From assembly GCF_024706985.1 (NCBI RefSeq), contig NZ_JAMCCX010000039.1:62001-126000 (forward strand): DNA of 64,000 bases. The letters run 5' to 3'. Position 1 is the first letter of the stretch, and each line of letters begins with the position of its first letter. This document shows positions 25,353 to 32,749 of this stretch, in pieces. The position numbers and the translations under genes were made by a program. Source of the DNA: Alicyclobacillus sp. SP_1. Its GTDB lineage: Bacteria; Bacillota; Bacilli; Alicyclobacillales; Alicyclobacillaceae. The notes under the pieces were generated by a model. That model saw nothing but the letters and a program-made list of their open reading frames with translations. It searched no databases and was not told where the DNA came from.

Positions 25353-25381
25353 ATCGTACGCCTAGCGGAGCCAGTTGTAAA
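25353..25381 (-). promoter_or_regulatory. Promoter of the paa operon
   Basis: Minus strand TTTACA (25381-25376; five of six), 17 bases, TACGAT (25358-25353; four of six). Expected start near 25346, inside the operator, about 105 bases before paaR. Confidence 0.6.
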
Positions 25382-25404
25382 TGGTCTCTTTCCTCATCTG
25401 ACCT

Positions 25405-25424
25405 GCCGCCCTCTCATCGGCGGC
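25405..25424 (-). terminator. GC-rich hairpin after the E2 gene
   Basis: GCCGCC / GGCGGC with an 8-base loop, between the E2 stop and the paa promoter. No U-run, so only a weak candidate; some read-through from the dehydrogenase operon into paa is possible. Confidence 0.35.
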
Positions 25425-25441
25425 TCAAATTCCTGCGCCAA

Positions 25442-26767
25442 TCACGCAAGTTCGAGCAGCCACAGTTCCGGCTGTTCCAACAACTCCTTGATTCGATTCG
25501 TAAACCGAACTGCCGTCGCTCCATCGAGCAACCGATGGTCGAACGAAAGAGAAACGTTCATCATTTTGCGAATCACGGGTTCGTCGTTGCGAACGACGAC
25601 CCGCGGCTCCATCTTGTGAAGAGCAAGGATTGCTACTTCCGGATGGCGAATGATCGGCGTAGCATGAATGCTGCCAATGCCGCCCATATTGCTGATGGTA
25701 ATGGTCCCGCCTGCGGTTTCCCCGAGTCCAAGTTTCCCCAGACGCGCTTTCTCCGTGAGAACCTGAATGTCACTGGCCACTTGCAAAACCGACTTGGCAC
25801 CAACATTTTGTACGACGGGTACAAGGAGTCCCGCCTCCGTGTCGGTCGCAATGCCAACATTGACCCGATGCTTGACGAGGATTTCTCCAGCGGCTTCGTC
25901 GAGCGAACTGTTAAGTAGCGGATAATCGCGGACGGCCATACTCATCGCCTTAGCCACATAAGCCAACAAAGTCAGACGAGTTCCTTTCTGCTCCGCGTGC
26001 GGCTTGGCCTTTTTTAACACGTCCATCAGTGCATCCATTTCTATTTCTTCCATATGTGTCACATGCGGTATGGTCCGTACCGACATCACCATGTGTTCTG
26101 CGATTTTTTGGCGAATCCCGCGAAATGGAATGCGCTCTACGTCTGCCCCCGGCGCTGCCTGCACCGTCCCTCTGCCAGACTGGCTGGCGACAGCGTCGCT
26201 CTTCGTTCCGCCAGCCTGATGACGAACGTCCTCTTCGCTAATTCGGCCATTGCGACCCGTCCCCTGCAGCGTGGTCAAATCGACACCGAGCTGACGTGCC
26301 AAATGTCGCACATAGGGCGTAGCACGGACACGCGCACCCGTTGCTGCGGCAGGTTGTCCTCCCCCATCGACTGATGCCCGGGATTTCTCTGTATCCGCAG
26401 ACTTCCCCGCCGCAGTACTGTCCGCTACAGCTGCGCTCGCTACACGCTCGCGCGCCACCGTTGTTGCAGACGGCGCAGGGACCGCCGCCGTTCCTTGCGA
26501 CTGTTGCGAAGCAGACGCCCCCGCGCCCGTGCGAATTTTCAGCAGCCCGGCACCCACTTCGACAGTATCGCCAGCAGCGGCGAGCAGCTTGTCAACAACT
26601 CCCACCACAGGCGACGGCAGTTCCGCCGTGACTTTGTCAGTTTCCACCAATACGAGCGGCTCATCCATGCGGACGGCCTGCCCTTCTTCGACCAACCAGC
26701 GGACGATGGTCGCCGTTTGTACGCCTTCCCCAATATCTGCTAGTTTAAATTCAAACAGGTCTGCCAC
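25442..26767 (-). CDS. 2-oxoacid dehydrogenase complex E2 (dihydrolipoyl acyltransferase)
   Basis: Acyltransferase core of a pyruvate/branched-chain type complex, about 441 residues. Domain order: lipoyl domain (1-78, lipoyl Lys45 in ETDKVTAELPSP), an Ala/Ser/Thr-rich linker (about 80-145), peripheral-subunit binding domain (RATPYVRHLARQLGVDL, GTGRNGRISEEDV), a second linker, and the catalytic domain from about 205 with the active His in SFDHRLLDGATAVRF. One lipoyl domain only. GTG 26767 is favoured because AAAGGGG is 9 bases upstream; ATG 26776 touches that site and GTG 26800 overlaps the E1beta stop as GTGA. Placed next to paa it probably hands phenylacetyl to CoA. No E3 gene is near. Confidence 0.9.
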   Translation of the reverse strand: MADLFEFKLADIGEGVQTATIVRWLVEEGQAVRMDEPLVLVETDKVTAELPSPVVGVVDKLLAAAGDTVEVGAGLLKIRTGAGASASQQSQGTAAVPAPSATTVARERVASAAVADSTAAGKSADTEKSRASVDGGGQPAAATGARVRATPYVRHLARQLGVDLTTLQGTGRNGRISEEDVRHQAGGTKSDAVASQSGRGTVQAAPGADVERIPFRGIRQKIAEHMVMSVRTIPHVTHMEEIEMDALMDVLKKAKPHAEQKGTRLTLLAYVAKAMSMAVRDYPLLNSSLDEAAGEILVKHRVNVGIATDTEAGLLVPVVQNVGAKSVLQVASDIQVLTEKARLGKLGLGETAGGTITISNMGGIGSIHATPIIRHPEVAILALHKMEPRVVVRNDEPVIRKMMNVSLSFDHRLLDGATAVRFTNRIKELLEQPELWLLELA

Positions 26768-26796
26768 CGCACTCATCCCCTTTGCAGTCGTCGCGC

Positions 26797-27783
26797 TCAC
26801 TCATACGTCACCGCTTCTGTCACCCCAACTTTGACACGGTCCTCATCTGGAAGATAGGCGTCTTCGACGGCAAACGATGGAACTGGCACATCATAGCCCG
26901 TCACGCGCATGATGGGTGCCCGCAAACAGTCGATAGCTTCTTCAGCGATCAACGCCGCAACTTCACCGCCGAGCCCTCCCGTCTTGTGCGCTTCGTGCAC
27001 GATGACAGCGCGCCCCGTCTTCTCCACCGAGCGAAGAATCGTCTCACGGTCCAAAGGCATGAGCGAGCGCAGGTCCACCACGTCCGCAGTCCACCCACGC
27101 TCCTCGTGAAGCGCCAATGCAGCACGTTCCGCGACCGGTACCATCGCTCCCCACGCGAAGATCGACACGTCGTCTCCTTCATGGAGCACCTCAGCCTCAT
27201 CCAAGGGAACGCGGTACAATCCTCCGGGAACGCTCCGCTTACCAGCTCGATAAAGCCTTGTGGGTTCCAAAAACATGACCGGATCGTCCAATTCCATCGC
27301 GGCAATCAACATACCTTTGGCATCGTACGGATTACTCGGCACAACCACGCGCAGCCCTGGAGTATGGACAAACAGGGATTCGAGACTTTCGGAATGCAGT
27401 TCAGGCCCGCGGATACCCGCGCCATAAGGGGTGCGAATGACCATCGGCAGTTGAAACCGACCGCGCGTCCGCGAGCGCATCCGAGCCACATGAGCAAAGA
27501 CTTGCTCAAGTCCGGGAAACATAAACGCCAGAAACTGGATTTCGGCGACTGGCCGGAACCCATTTAACGCGAGTCCCACCGACGAACCGATAATGCCAGA
27601 CTCGGCTAACGGAGTATCAACAACGCGGTTTTGCCCGTATTTCTTCTGCAATCCGTCCGTCGCGCGAAAAACCCCGCCGTTGACGCCGACGTCCTCGCCG
27701 AGAATCATGATGCGTGCGTCGTCCGCCAATTTTGCGTCGAGCGCTGCGGCAATCGCCTGGACCATATTCAGTTCTTCTGCCAT
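26797..27783 (-). CDS. 2-oxoacid dehydrogenase E1 beta subunit
   Basis: 328 residues, transketolase-like. MAEELNMVQAIAAALDAKLA at the start, GEDVGVNGGVFRATDGLQKK, DTPLAESGIIGSSVGLAL, IRTPYGAGIRGPELHSES, VDLRSLMPLDRETI and HEAHKTGGLGGEVAALI are all standard for PdhB/BkdAB. It pairs with E1alpha to bind thiamine diphosphate and decarboxylate the oxoacid. ATG 27783 overlaps the E1alpha stop as TAATG with GGGAGGGG upstream. Sequence does not settle the substrate: pyruvate, branched-chain oxoacids and phenylpyruvate are all possible, and context favours phenylpyruvate. Confidence 0.9.
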   Translation of the reverse strand: MAEELNMVQAIAAALDAKLADDARIMILGEDVGVNGGVFRATDGLQKKYGQNRVVDTPLAESGIIGSSVGLALNGFRPVAEIQFLAFMFPGLEQVFAHVARMRSRTRGRFQLPMVIRTPYGAGIRGPELHSESLESLFVHTPGLRVVVPSNPYDAKGMLIAAMELDDPVMFLEPTRLYRAGKRSVPGGLYRVPLDEAEVLHEGDDVSIFAWGAMVPVAERAALALHEERGWTADVVDLRSLMPLDRETILRSVEKTGRAVIVHEAHKTGGLGGEVAALIAEEAIDCLRAPIMRVTGYDVPVPSFAVEDAYLPDEDRVKVGVTEAVTYE

Positions 27784-28895
27784 TACGCTTCCCCTCCCGC
27801 CTGCAGCCCCTGCCGCTGTTCCTTGAGGTGCCACAATTCCTGCCCATAGACGTGATGGAACATTTCCGCAGGTTGGGACATCGGCACGGCAGCCGCCTCG
27901 TCAAACGCCGCGAGCAACTCCTCGGACGTGCTCTCCAAGAGCCGCTGCTCCTCGCTGTCAGACCACACACCCTTCTGTAGCATCAAACGACGCAACCGCA
28001 CAATTCCATCCCGTTCGTCGCGCCATGCTTCGTCCATCGATGCCTGATCCCGATAGCGCGTCGGATCATCCGCGGTGGTATGGGCTCCAAACCTCTGCGT
28101 CACCGCTTCGATGAGCGTCGGCCCACCGCCGTCCCGCGCCTTCTGGACAGCCGACTGCACGGCCAAGTAGACGGCCAACCCATCATTGCCGTCGACGCGA
28201 ATGCCGTCCATCGCATAGGCGGAAGCGCGCTCTGCAATCGTCCGAGACGCCGATTGGCGCTGAAACGGAACGCTGATGGCAAATCCGTTGTTCTGGCAAA
28301 AAAAGACGACAGGCAGATGAAAGACCCCCGCAAAATTCAGGGCCTCGTGAAAATCTCCTTCGGAAGTGGCGCCATCGCCGAAATAGCAGATGCTGACGGT
28401 GTCTTCGCCACGCAATTTCGCCGCCCAAGCCACCCCGACTGCGTGCAATAAGTGCGTGGCAATCGGGACACACGGGTGCAAAATATTCAAGTCATCAGGC
28501 ACGTCAAATCCGTCGAGTTGGCCCATCCAGTAGCGAAACATCGTTTTGAGCGGCATACCATGCGTCATCGAGGCGGCACCATCCCGATACGTCGGAAACA
28601 CCCAGTCACTTCGGCGCAAAGCGAGCGCACTGCCGACCTGTGCGGCCTCCTGGCCTTCAAACGGAGCGTAGGTTCCCATCTTGCCCTGCCTCTGCAACGC
28701 GATGGACTTCCGGTCAAACTGGCGCACACGCACCATCTGCCGATAAATCTTCTGAATCTGCTCGACGGTCAAGTGTGCGAGCATGCTTTCCTCCGCTTTG
28801 CCATCCGGCTGCACCACTCGAAAGAGTGGAAGCACGTCGTTTTCGCGATGACGAAAAAAACCAGTCAATTGAGATAACTCGTTCTCGGCAATCAT
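27783..28895 (-). CDS. 2-oxoacid dehydrogenase E1 alpha subunit
   Basis: 370 residues, PdhA-like. Thiamine diphosphate motif GDGATSEGDFHEALNFAG followed by CQNNGFAISVP; also KMGTYAPFEGQEAAQVGSAL, FPTYRDGAASM, the phosphorylation-loop-like RFGAHTTADDPTRYRD and an AVGVAWAAKL helix. In the B. subtilis PDH subunit the equivalent N-terminal block is QGRLGFYAPTAGQEAS, so the family is clear. ATG 28895 overlaps the hisC stop as ATGA. Second gene of the four-gene operon hisC-E1alpha-E1beta-E2. Confidence 0.9.
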   Translation of the reverse strand: MIAENELSQLTGFFRHRENDVLPLFRVVQPDGKAEESMLAHLTVEQIQKIYRQMVRVRQFDRKSIALQRQGKMGTYAPFEGQEAAQVGSALALRRSDWVFPTYRDGAASMTHGMPLKTMFRYWMGQLDGFDVPDDLNILHPCVPIATHLLHAVGVAWAAKLRGEDTVSICYFGDGATSEGDFHEALNFAGVFHLPVVFFCQNNGFAISVPFQRQSASRTIAERASAYAMDGIRVDGNDGLAVYLAVQSAVQKARDGGGPTLIEAVTQRFGAHTTADDPTRYRDQASMDEAWRDERDGIVRLRRLMLQKGVWSDSEEQRLLESTSEELLAAFDEAAAVPMSQPAEMFHHVYGQELWHLKEQRQGLQAGGEA

Positions 28896-30019
28896 CCCTG
28901 CATCGTCTCCTTTCGCAAATCTGGCAGAACTTCCTGTAACACTGTCAATAAAAAGTCATTTTCCTCAGGGGTCCCAACACTGATGCGAAGCGTATGAGGG
29001 TTTGCCTCCAACTGAGCGCCGCAGCGAATGACCACACCCCGTTTAAGCAGCGCATTAAACCAATCCATACCGTCTTCCTCGACCAGCGCCATGACAAAGT
29101 TGGCCTCCGACGGGTAGACTTCCAGTCCAAAGCTCCTCAGTGCTTTTGTCAAACGTTCTCGCTCCTGCGCATTCTGATTCCGGCAATTCTCGACAAATTC
29201 GTCATCTTCGAGCGAAGCCAGCGCCGCCGCTTGCGCCAGTCGACTGGTATTAAACGCATCTTTCACCTGAATCAGCGACTGCACCACTGCCGGATGCATA
29301 AAACCATAGCCAATACGTAGTCCAGCCAGCCCGTATATCTTGGAAAACGTGCGCAAAATCACAAGATTCGGATGCTCTTGGAGCAGTGCGATGGAATCAA
29401 GCATCTCTTGCTCCACGTATTCAATGTAAGCTTCGTCGAGAACCAACAGGACATGTTCAGGAACCGCGCGAATGAATTCGAGAAGTGCCTTCTTGTCGAC
29501 GACCGTCCCGGTGGGATTATTCGGATTGCAGACGAATACCATCCGCGTCTTGTCACAGATTGCCGCCTTCATCGCCGCTAAGTCATGAACGCCCTCTCGG
29601 AGTGGTACTGCGACCACGCGCCCGCCTTCGATGCGCACATTCGTCTGGTAACGGGGAAACGTGATATCAGCCATCACCACTTCATCGCCAGGATGAACGT
29701 AGGCGCGGGAAAGCATGCGAATAATCTCGTCCGACCCGTTGCCAATCAACACTTGCTCGGCACGAACTCCGGCTTTTTGAGCAAGTTTCTGGACTAATTC
29801 TGGACCGAGCGACTCAGGATAAAGCGATGCTCGAGTCATTTCCCGGACGACAGCATCTGTCGCCTTGTGCGAACAACCATATGGATTTTCATTCGATGCC
29901 AATTTGACAATGCGCTTCAATCCATAACGGCGCGCCACTTCCTCAATAGGCATTCCTGGTGCATAAACACCCAGCCCTCGCAATTGCGGCCGTGGTTCCA
30001 CTGGATGAACGGTATCCAC
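28892..30019 (-). CDS. hisC: HisC-type histidinol-phosphate / aromatic aminotransferase
   Basis: 375 residues, PLP fold type I. It resembles B. subtilis HisC, which is known to use histidinol phosphate and also phenylalanine and tyrosine. Seen: VKLASNENPYGCSHKATDAV, GNGSDEIIRMLSRAY, CNPNNPTGTVVDKKALLEF, VLDEAYIEY, the PLP Lys in LRTFSKIYGLAGLRIGYG, and LRISVGTPEEND. GTG start at 30019 with AGGAGG about 10 bases upstream. It is not in the his operon but heads the dehydrogenase operon under a probable PaaR operator, so a main role in deaminating phenylalanine to phenylpyruvate is likely. It may also be the only HisC; the window cannot tell. Confidence 0.9.
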   Translation of the reverse strand: MDTVHPVEPRPQLRGLGVYAPGMPIEEVARRYGLKRIVKLASNENPYGCSHKATDAVVREMTRASLYPESLGPELVQKLAQKAGVRAEQVLIGNGSDEIIRMLSRAYVHPGDEVVMADITFPRYQTNVRIEGGRVVAVPLREGVHDLAAMKAAICDKTRMVFVCNPNNPTGTVVDKKALLEFIRAVPEHVLLVLDEAYIEYVEQEMLDSIALLQEHPNLVILRTFSKIYGLAGLRIGYGFMHPAVVQSLIQVKDAFNTSRLAQAAALASLEDDEFVENCRNQNAQERERLTKALRSFGLEVYPSEANFVMALVEEDGMDWFNALLKRGVVIRCGAQLEANPHTLRISVGTPEENDFLLTVLQEVLPDLRKETMQG

Positions 30020-30101
30020 CTGTCGCCCTCCTCCTGACCAAACTGGCCAATGGTCTCTTCATAATGCTATCGTACCTGACGAGTCCCTCCGAAATAAAGC
30101 A

Positions 30102-30120
30102 CAAACAAGCGCTTGCTTGG
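30102..30120. promoter_or_regulatory. Operator site 2 (probable PaaR site) of the hisC-dehydrogenase operon
   Basis: CAAACAAGCGCTTGCTTG, 18 bases identical to site 1 before paaR; the outer palindrome is less complete on the right (GCTTGG). It begins about 15 bases after the -10 box of the hisC promoter, just past the expected start point. Confidence 0.72.
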
Positions 30121-30133
30121 TATCACCCTGTCT

Positions 30134-30163
30134 ATGATAGCGTTTTCAGCACGAGAGTATCAA
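30134..30163 (-). promoter_or_regulatory. Promoter of the hisC-dehydrogenase operon
   Basis: Minus strand TTGATA (30163-30158; five of six), 18 bases, TATCAT (30139-30134; five of six). Expected start near 30127, leaving a leader of about 107 bases that contains operator site 2. Confidence 0.6.
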
Positions 30164-30432
30164 GATTCATGACTCCATCTGGCAGAAACGCAATATTTCG
30201 TTGTAATACTCAAAAAAAAGCGATGATTTTTGCGCAACTTTATGATACGTTGTATCCCTCAATTCACCTCCAACCGCCGATCACCCGTCGTCGCCAGCGC
30301 CTCGTAGTCTGGGCATGGTGTACGCCCTCAACACGGATGCTCGCAACAAGTAATAACCTTTTGGACACCTCTTGCACGAACGCGCTTCAACGGAATGGAA
30401 AAAAGCACAAACGAATGAGGGGGCCATCTATT

Positions 30433-32286
30433 ATGGCAAAGAGAAGTCATACGCAAAACACCATGCCATCGAGCATCCAAGCGAAATTGGCAGTGAAAAA
30501 TCGCCATCGCCGGATGGTGACGGCGACCATCGCCCTGTCTACCGGAGTCGTCTTGGCCGTGAGTGGCTGCGGAACGAGTAGTTCCAACCACACGGCCAAC
30601 AGCAGCGCGACCAACAACAGCGGCACGACCGCAGCTTCTGCAGGAAAACCGACTCCTGGGGGGACCATCACCTTTGCGGTCTCAGCGCAGACGAATTTAA
30701 ACTGGTTCATTCCCATTGCCAACTCAGGTGCCGACAGCGTTGCCAACTTCCAGATGATTTACGATATGTACAAGCCCTTGTTGTGGATAAACCCTAATTA
30801 CTCTATTAATTGGAACTCGTCGATTGCCGACAAAATTACCTACAACAAGGCAGGCACGGTCTATCATGTCTATCTGAATCCGAAGTGGCATTGGTCGAAC
30901 GGACAACCCGTCACCTCGAAAGACCTCATGTTTACTTGGAACGTGGTCAAAGCGGCATCCGCCAACAATGCTCCGTCGCCATGGCCATACGTTGGCGTAG
31001 GAACAGGAGACATCCCGAACGGCATCAAGAGCGTGGTCCCCAACGGCAAGTACGAAGTGACCTTTACGCTCGACAAACCAGCCAATCAGCATTGGTTTAT
31101 TTACAACGGGATCATCCAATTGGTACCGATGCCAGCTTCCGTCTGGGATATCCACAAAAACATCATGACAGAAATCAAGTATCTTGGCACAGAGGCGACC
31201 AATCCGTCGTTTGACACGGTGGTCGACGGCCCCTTCAAAATGAAAGATGCCGTGCCCAGCCAGTCTTGGACTTTGGTTCCCAATCCAAATTACGATGGCC
31301 ACAAAAGCATCGTGGACAAACTCGTCTTTGCATACCAAGCGTCTACTGCGGCAGAATTTTCAGCGCTTAAGACGGGAACCGTCAACGTTGGCTATTTGGA
31401 TTTGAGTCAGTACGGCTCCCGCTCCGCGCTGACCTCGATGGGTGACAAAATCACGCCAGAGTACGGGTTTGGATTCTTTGAGACGCAATTGAATATGTTC
31501 AAGGGTTCCACGACTGCGCCTATTTTCGACCACCTGTACGTTCGCCAAGCCCTTCAGATGGGGATTGACCAACAGTCCGTCGACACTGCCATCTACCACG
31601 GCTACGCACCGCCAGTGTATGGTCCGATACCGACCACGCCGCAGACGCAATATTTGGACCCGCTGCAATCCAAACCAATTTACCCATTCAACCCTGCCGC
31701 CGGCAAGAAATTGTTGGAACAGCATGGCTGGAAAGAAGTGAACGGTGTCATGACGAAAGGGAATGAAAAGATGAAGTTCGTCATGCTCTACACCAGTGGC
31801 AGTGCCGCGGCGCAGGACACGGTAGAACTGATGAAACAGGACTGGGCGGAAGAAGGCGTGGATGTGACCCTCAAACCCATGCCATTCAGCACGCTCATCA
31901 GCGTCACAAGCAATCCGAAAGCACCAAAAACTTGGGAGATGGCAAATGGGTCCGGCTGGTTCTACAATGGCCCCGGCTACTATCCCACCGGTGGCCAGTT
32001 GTTTGCGACTGGTGCTCCGTCCGGCTTTGGCTATAGCAACAAGACCGAGGACGCTTTGATTGCGGCCACGCATCAGCCTTATGCAAGCGATGCCGCCAAT
32101 ATGGCAGCCTTTCAGAAATATGCCGATTTCACGGCGCGGCATCTGCCGTTCCTGTGGAACAACAACTACGCCACGCTGGTCGTCAGTGCTCCCAACGTCC
32201 ACGGCGTAGCCGAATACTACGATGGTGCCGTCGGATTCCCGCAGATGCAGTATTGGTGGGTTTCCGGGGCAACATCGGGCAATTGA
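30433..32286 (+). CDS. Peptide/oligosaccharide-type ABC substrate-binding lipoprotein, copy 1
   Basis: 617 residues, SBP_bac_5 (DppA/OppA) family. A positively charged leader, a hydrophobic stretch TATIALSTGVVLAVS and lipobox cysteine (VSGC) mark a lipoprotein; a Ser/Asn/Thr linker of about 35 residues follows. Family segments include VYHVYLNPKWHWSNGQPVTS, KDLMFTWNVVKAAS, the strand VDGPFKMKDAVPSQSWTLVP with NPNYDGHKS, and LYVRQALQMGIDQQSV. ATG 30433 has GAGGGGG 11 bases upstream. It should deliver a peptide or similar solute to an ABC importer, but no permease or ATPase gene is adjacent. A paralogue follows in tandem. Confidence 0.9.
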   Translation: MAKRSHTQNTMPSSIQAKLAVKNRHRRMVTATIALSTGVVLAVSGCGTSSSNHTANSSATNNSGTTAASAGKPTPGGTITFAVSAQTNLNWFIPIANSGADSVANFQMIYDMYKPLLWINPNYSINWNSSIADKITYNKAGTVYHVYLNPKWHWSNGQPVTSKDLMFTWNVVKAASANNAPSPWPYVGVGTGDIPNGIKSVVPNGKYEVTFTLDKPANQHWFIYNGIIQLVPMPASVWDIHKNIMTEIKYLGTEATNPSFDTVVDGPFKMKDAVPSQSWTLVPNPNYDGHKSIVDKLVFAYQASTAAEFSALKTGTVNVGYLDLSQYGSRSALTSMGDKITPEYGFGFFETQLNMFKGSTTAPIFDHLYVRQALQMGIDQQSVDTAIYHGYAPPVYGPIPTTPQTQYLDPLQSKPIYPFNPAAGKKLLEQHGWKEVNGVMTKGNEKMKFVMLYTSGSAAAQDTVELMKQDWAEEGVDVTLKPMPFSTLISVTSNPKAPKTWEMANGSGWFYNGPGYYPTGGQLFATGAPSGFGYSNKTEDALIAATHQPYASDAANMAAFQKYADFTARHLPFLWNNNYATLVVSAPNVHGVAEYYDGAVGFPQMQYWWVSGATSGN

Positions 32287-32749
32287 TGCAAGTTTGTTTG
32301 TCCGCACCCGAATGACGCAATTCAGCTAGGCTAAAACATCTCACTGTCACCTACAAAAGCCCATGGAGAAAGCGTTCTCCATGGGCTTGACGACGGAGGC
32401 AACTTCCCTGTCATGAATTCTCCCAATAACCCACGACTTTCGTGCATTACAGTAGCAGAGCAGAAAAAAATCCCTGTACAACCACTCCATTCACGCCTCT
32501 CATGTGACCTTTGCCGACAAAATTGCAAATATAAATAAGGTTCCTAGTGAATTTTTTGTTTGATTGTGATATTTTAAATTAACGAAACTTTCTTGATGGT
32601 CTCTGGGCTTTCACCATTGGAAATACTGAGGTTTTTCGCCAAGGACGTGGAGTCTGTTTCATAAGATACCCATCTTGACCGATTGCCGCAGTGAGGAAAG
32701 TGGACAAAGGGGTTTCGCCAAAGTGACCACGCACAACACAAAGGGGGAA
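32287..32749 (+). other. Intergenic region between the two binding-protein genes
   Basis: 463 bases without a supported gene. It starts with the hairpin at 32357-32388, then about 130 bases of mixed composition, then an AT-rich stretch (about 32519-32600) that probably holds the promoter of the second copy. Only poor -35/-10 pairs are seen there. Confidence 0.45.
32357..32388. terminator. Perfect hairpin after binding-protein copy 1
   Basis: 14-base stem AAGCCCATGGAGAA / TTCTCCATGGGCTT closed by the tetraloop AGCG, 70 bases after the stop. The T-run lies on the minus-strand side (TTTTG), so it would end transcription best from the right. Confidence 0.7.

Larger units (their letters stand above)
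30020..30432. promoter_or_regulatory. Divergent region between hisC and the first binding-protein gene
   Basis: 413 bases without a supported gene. Toward hisC it holds the promoter and operator listed separately. Toward the binding protein I see only a weak -10 candidate in an AT-rich stretch around 30220-30255 and the ribosome site GAGGGGG before the ATG at 30433. A plus-strand frame open from 29959 runs through here but shows no protein-like pattern. Confidence 0.5.

Noticed and set aside
29959-30432. 158-codon extension of the first binding protein
   Set aside because: Overlaps the hisC start and both hisC promoter elements, and would bury the signal peptide inside the protein.
31360-32307. 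Minus-strand frame of 315 codons opposite binding-protein copy 1
   Set aside because: Codon-mirror of the binding protein; an equivalent antisense frame occurs opposite copy 2, as expected from shared sequence.
32357-32388. Insertion-sequence inverted repeat
   Set aside because: The perfect palindrome with a tetraloop fits a terminator; there is no transposase and no target duplication.
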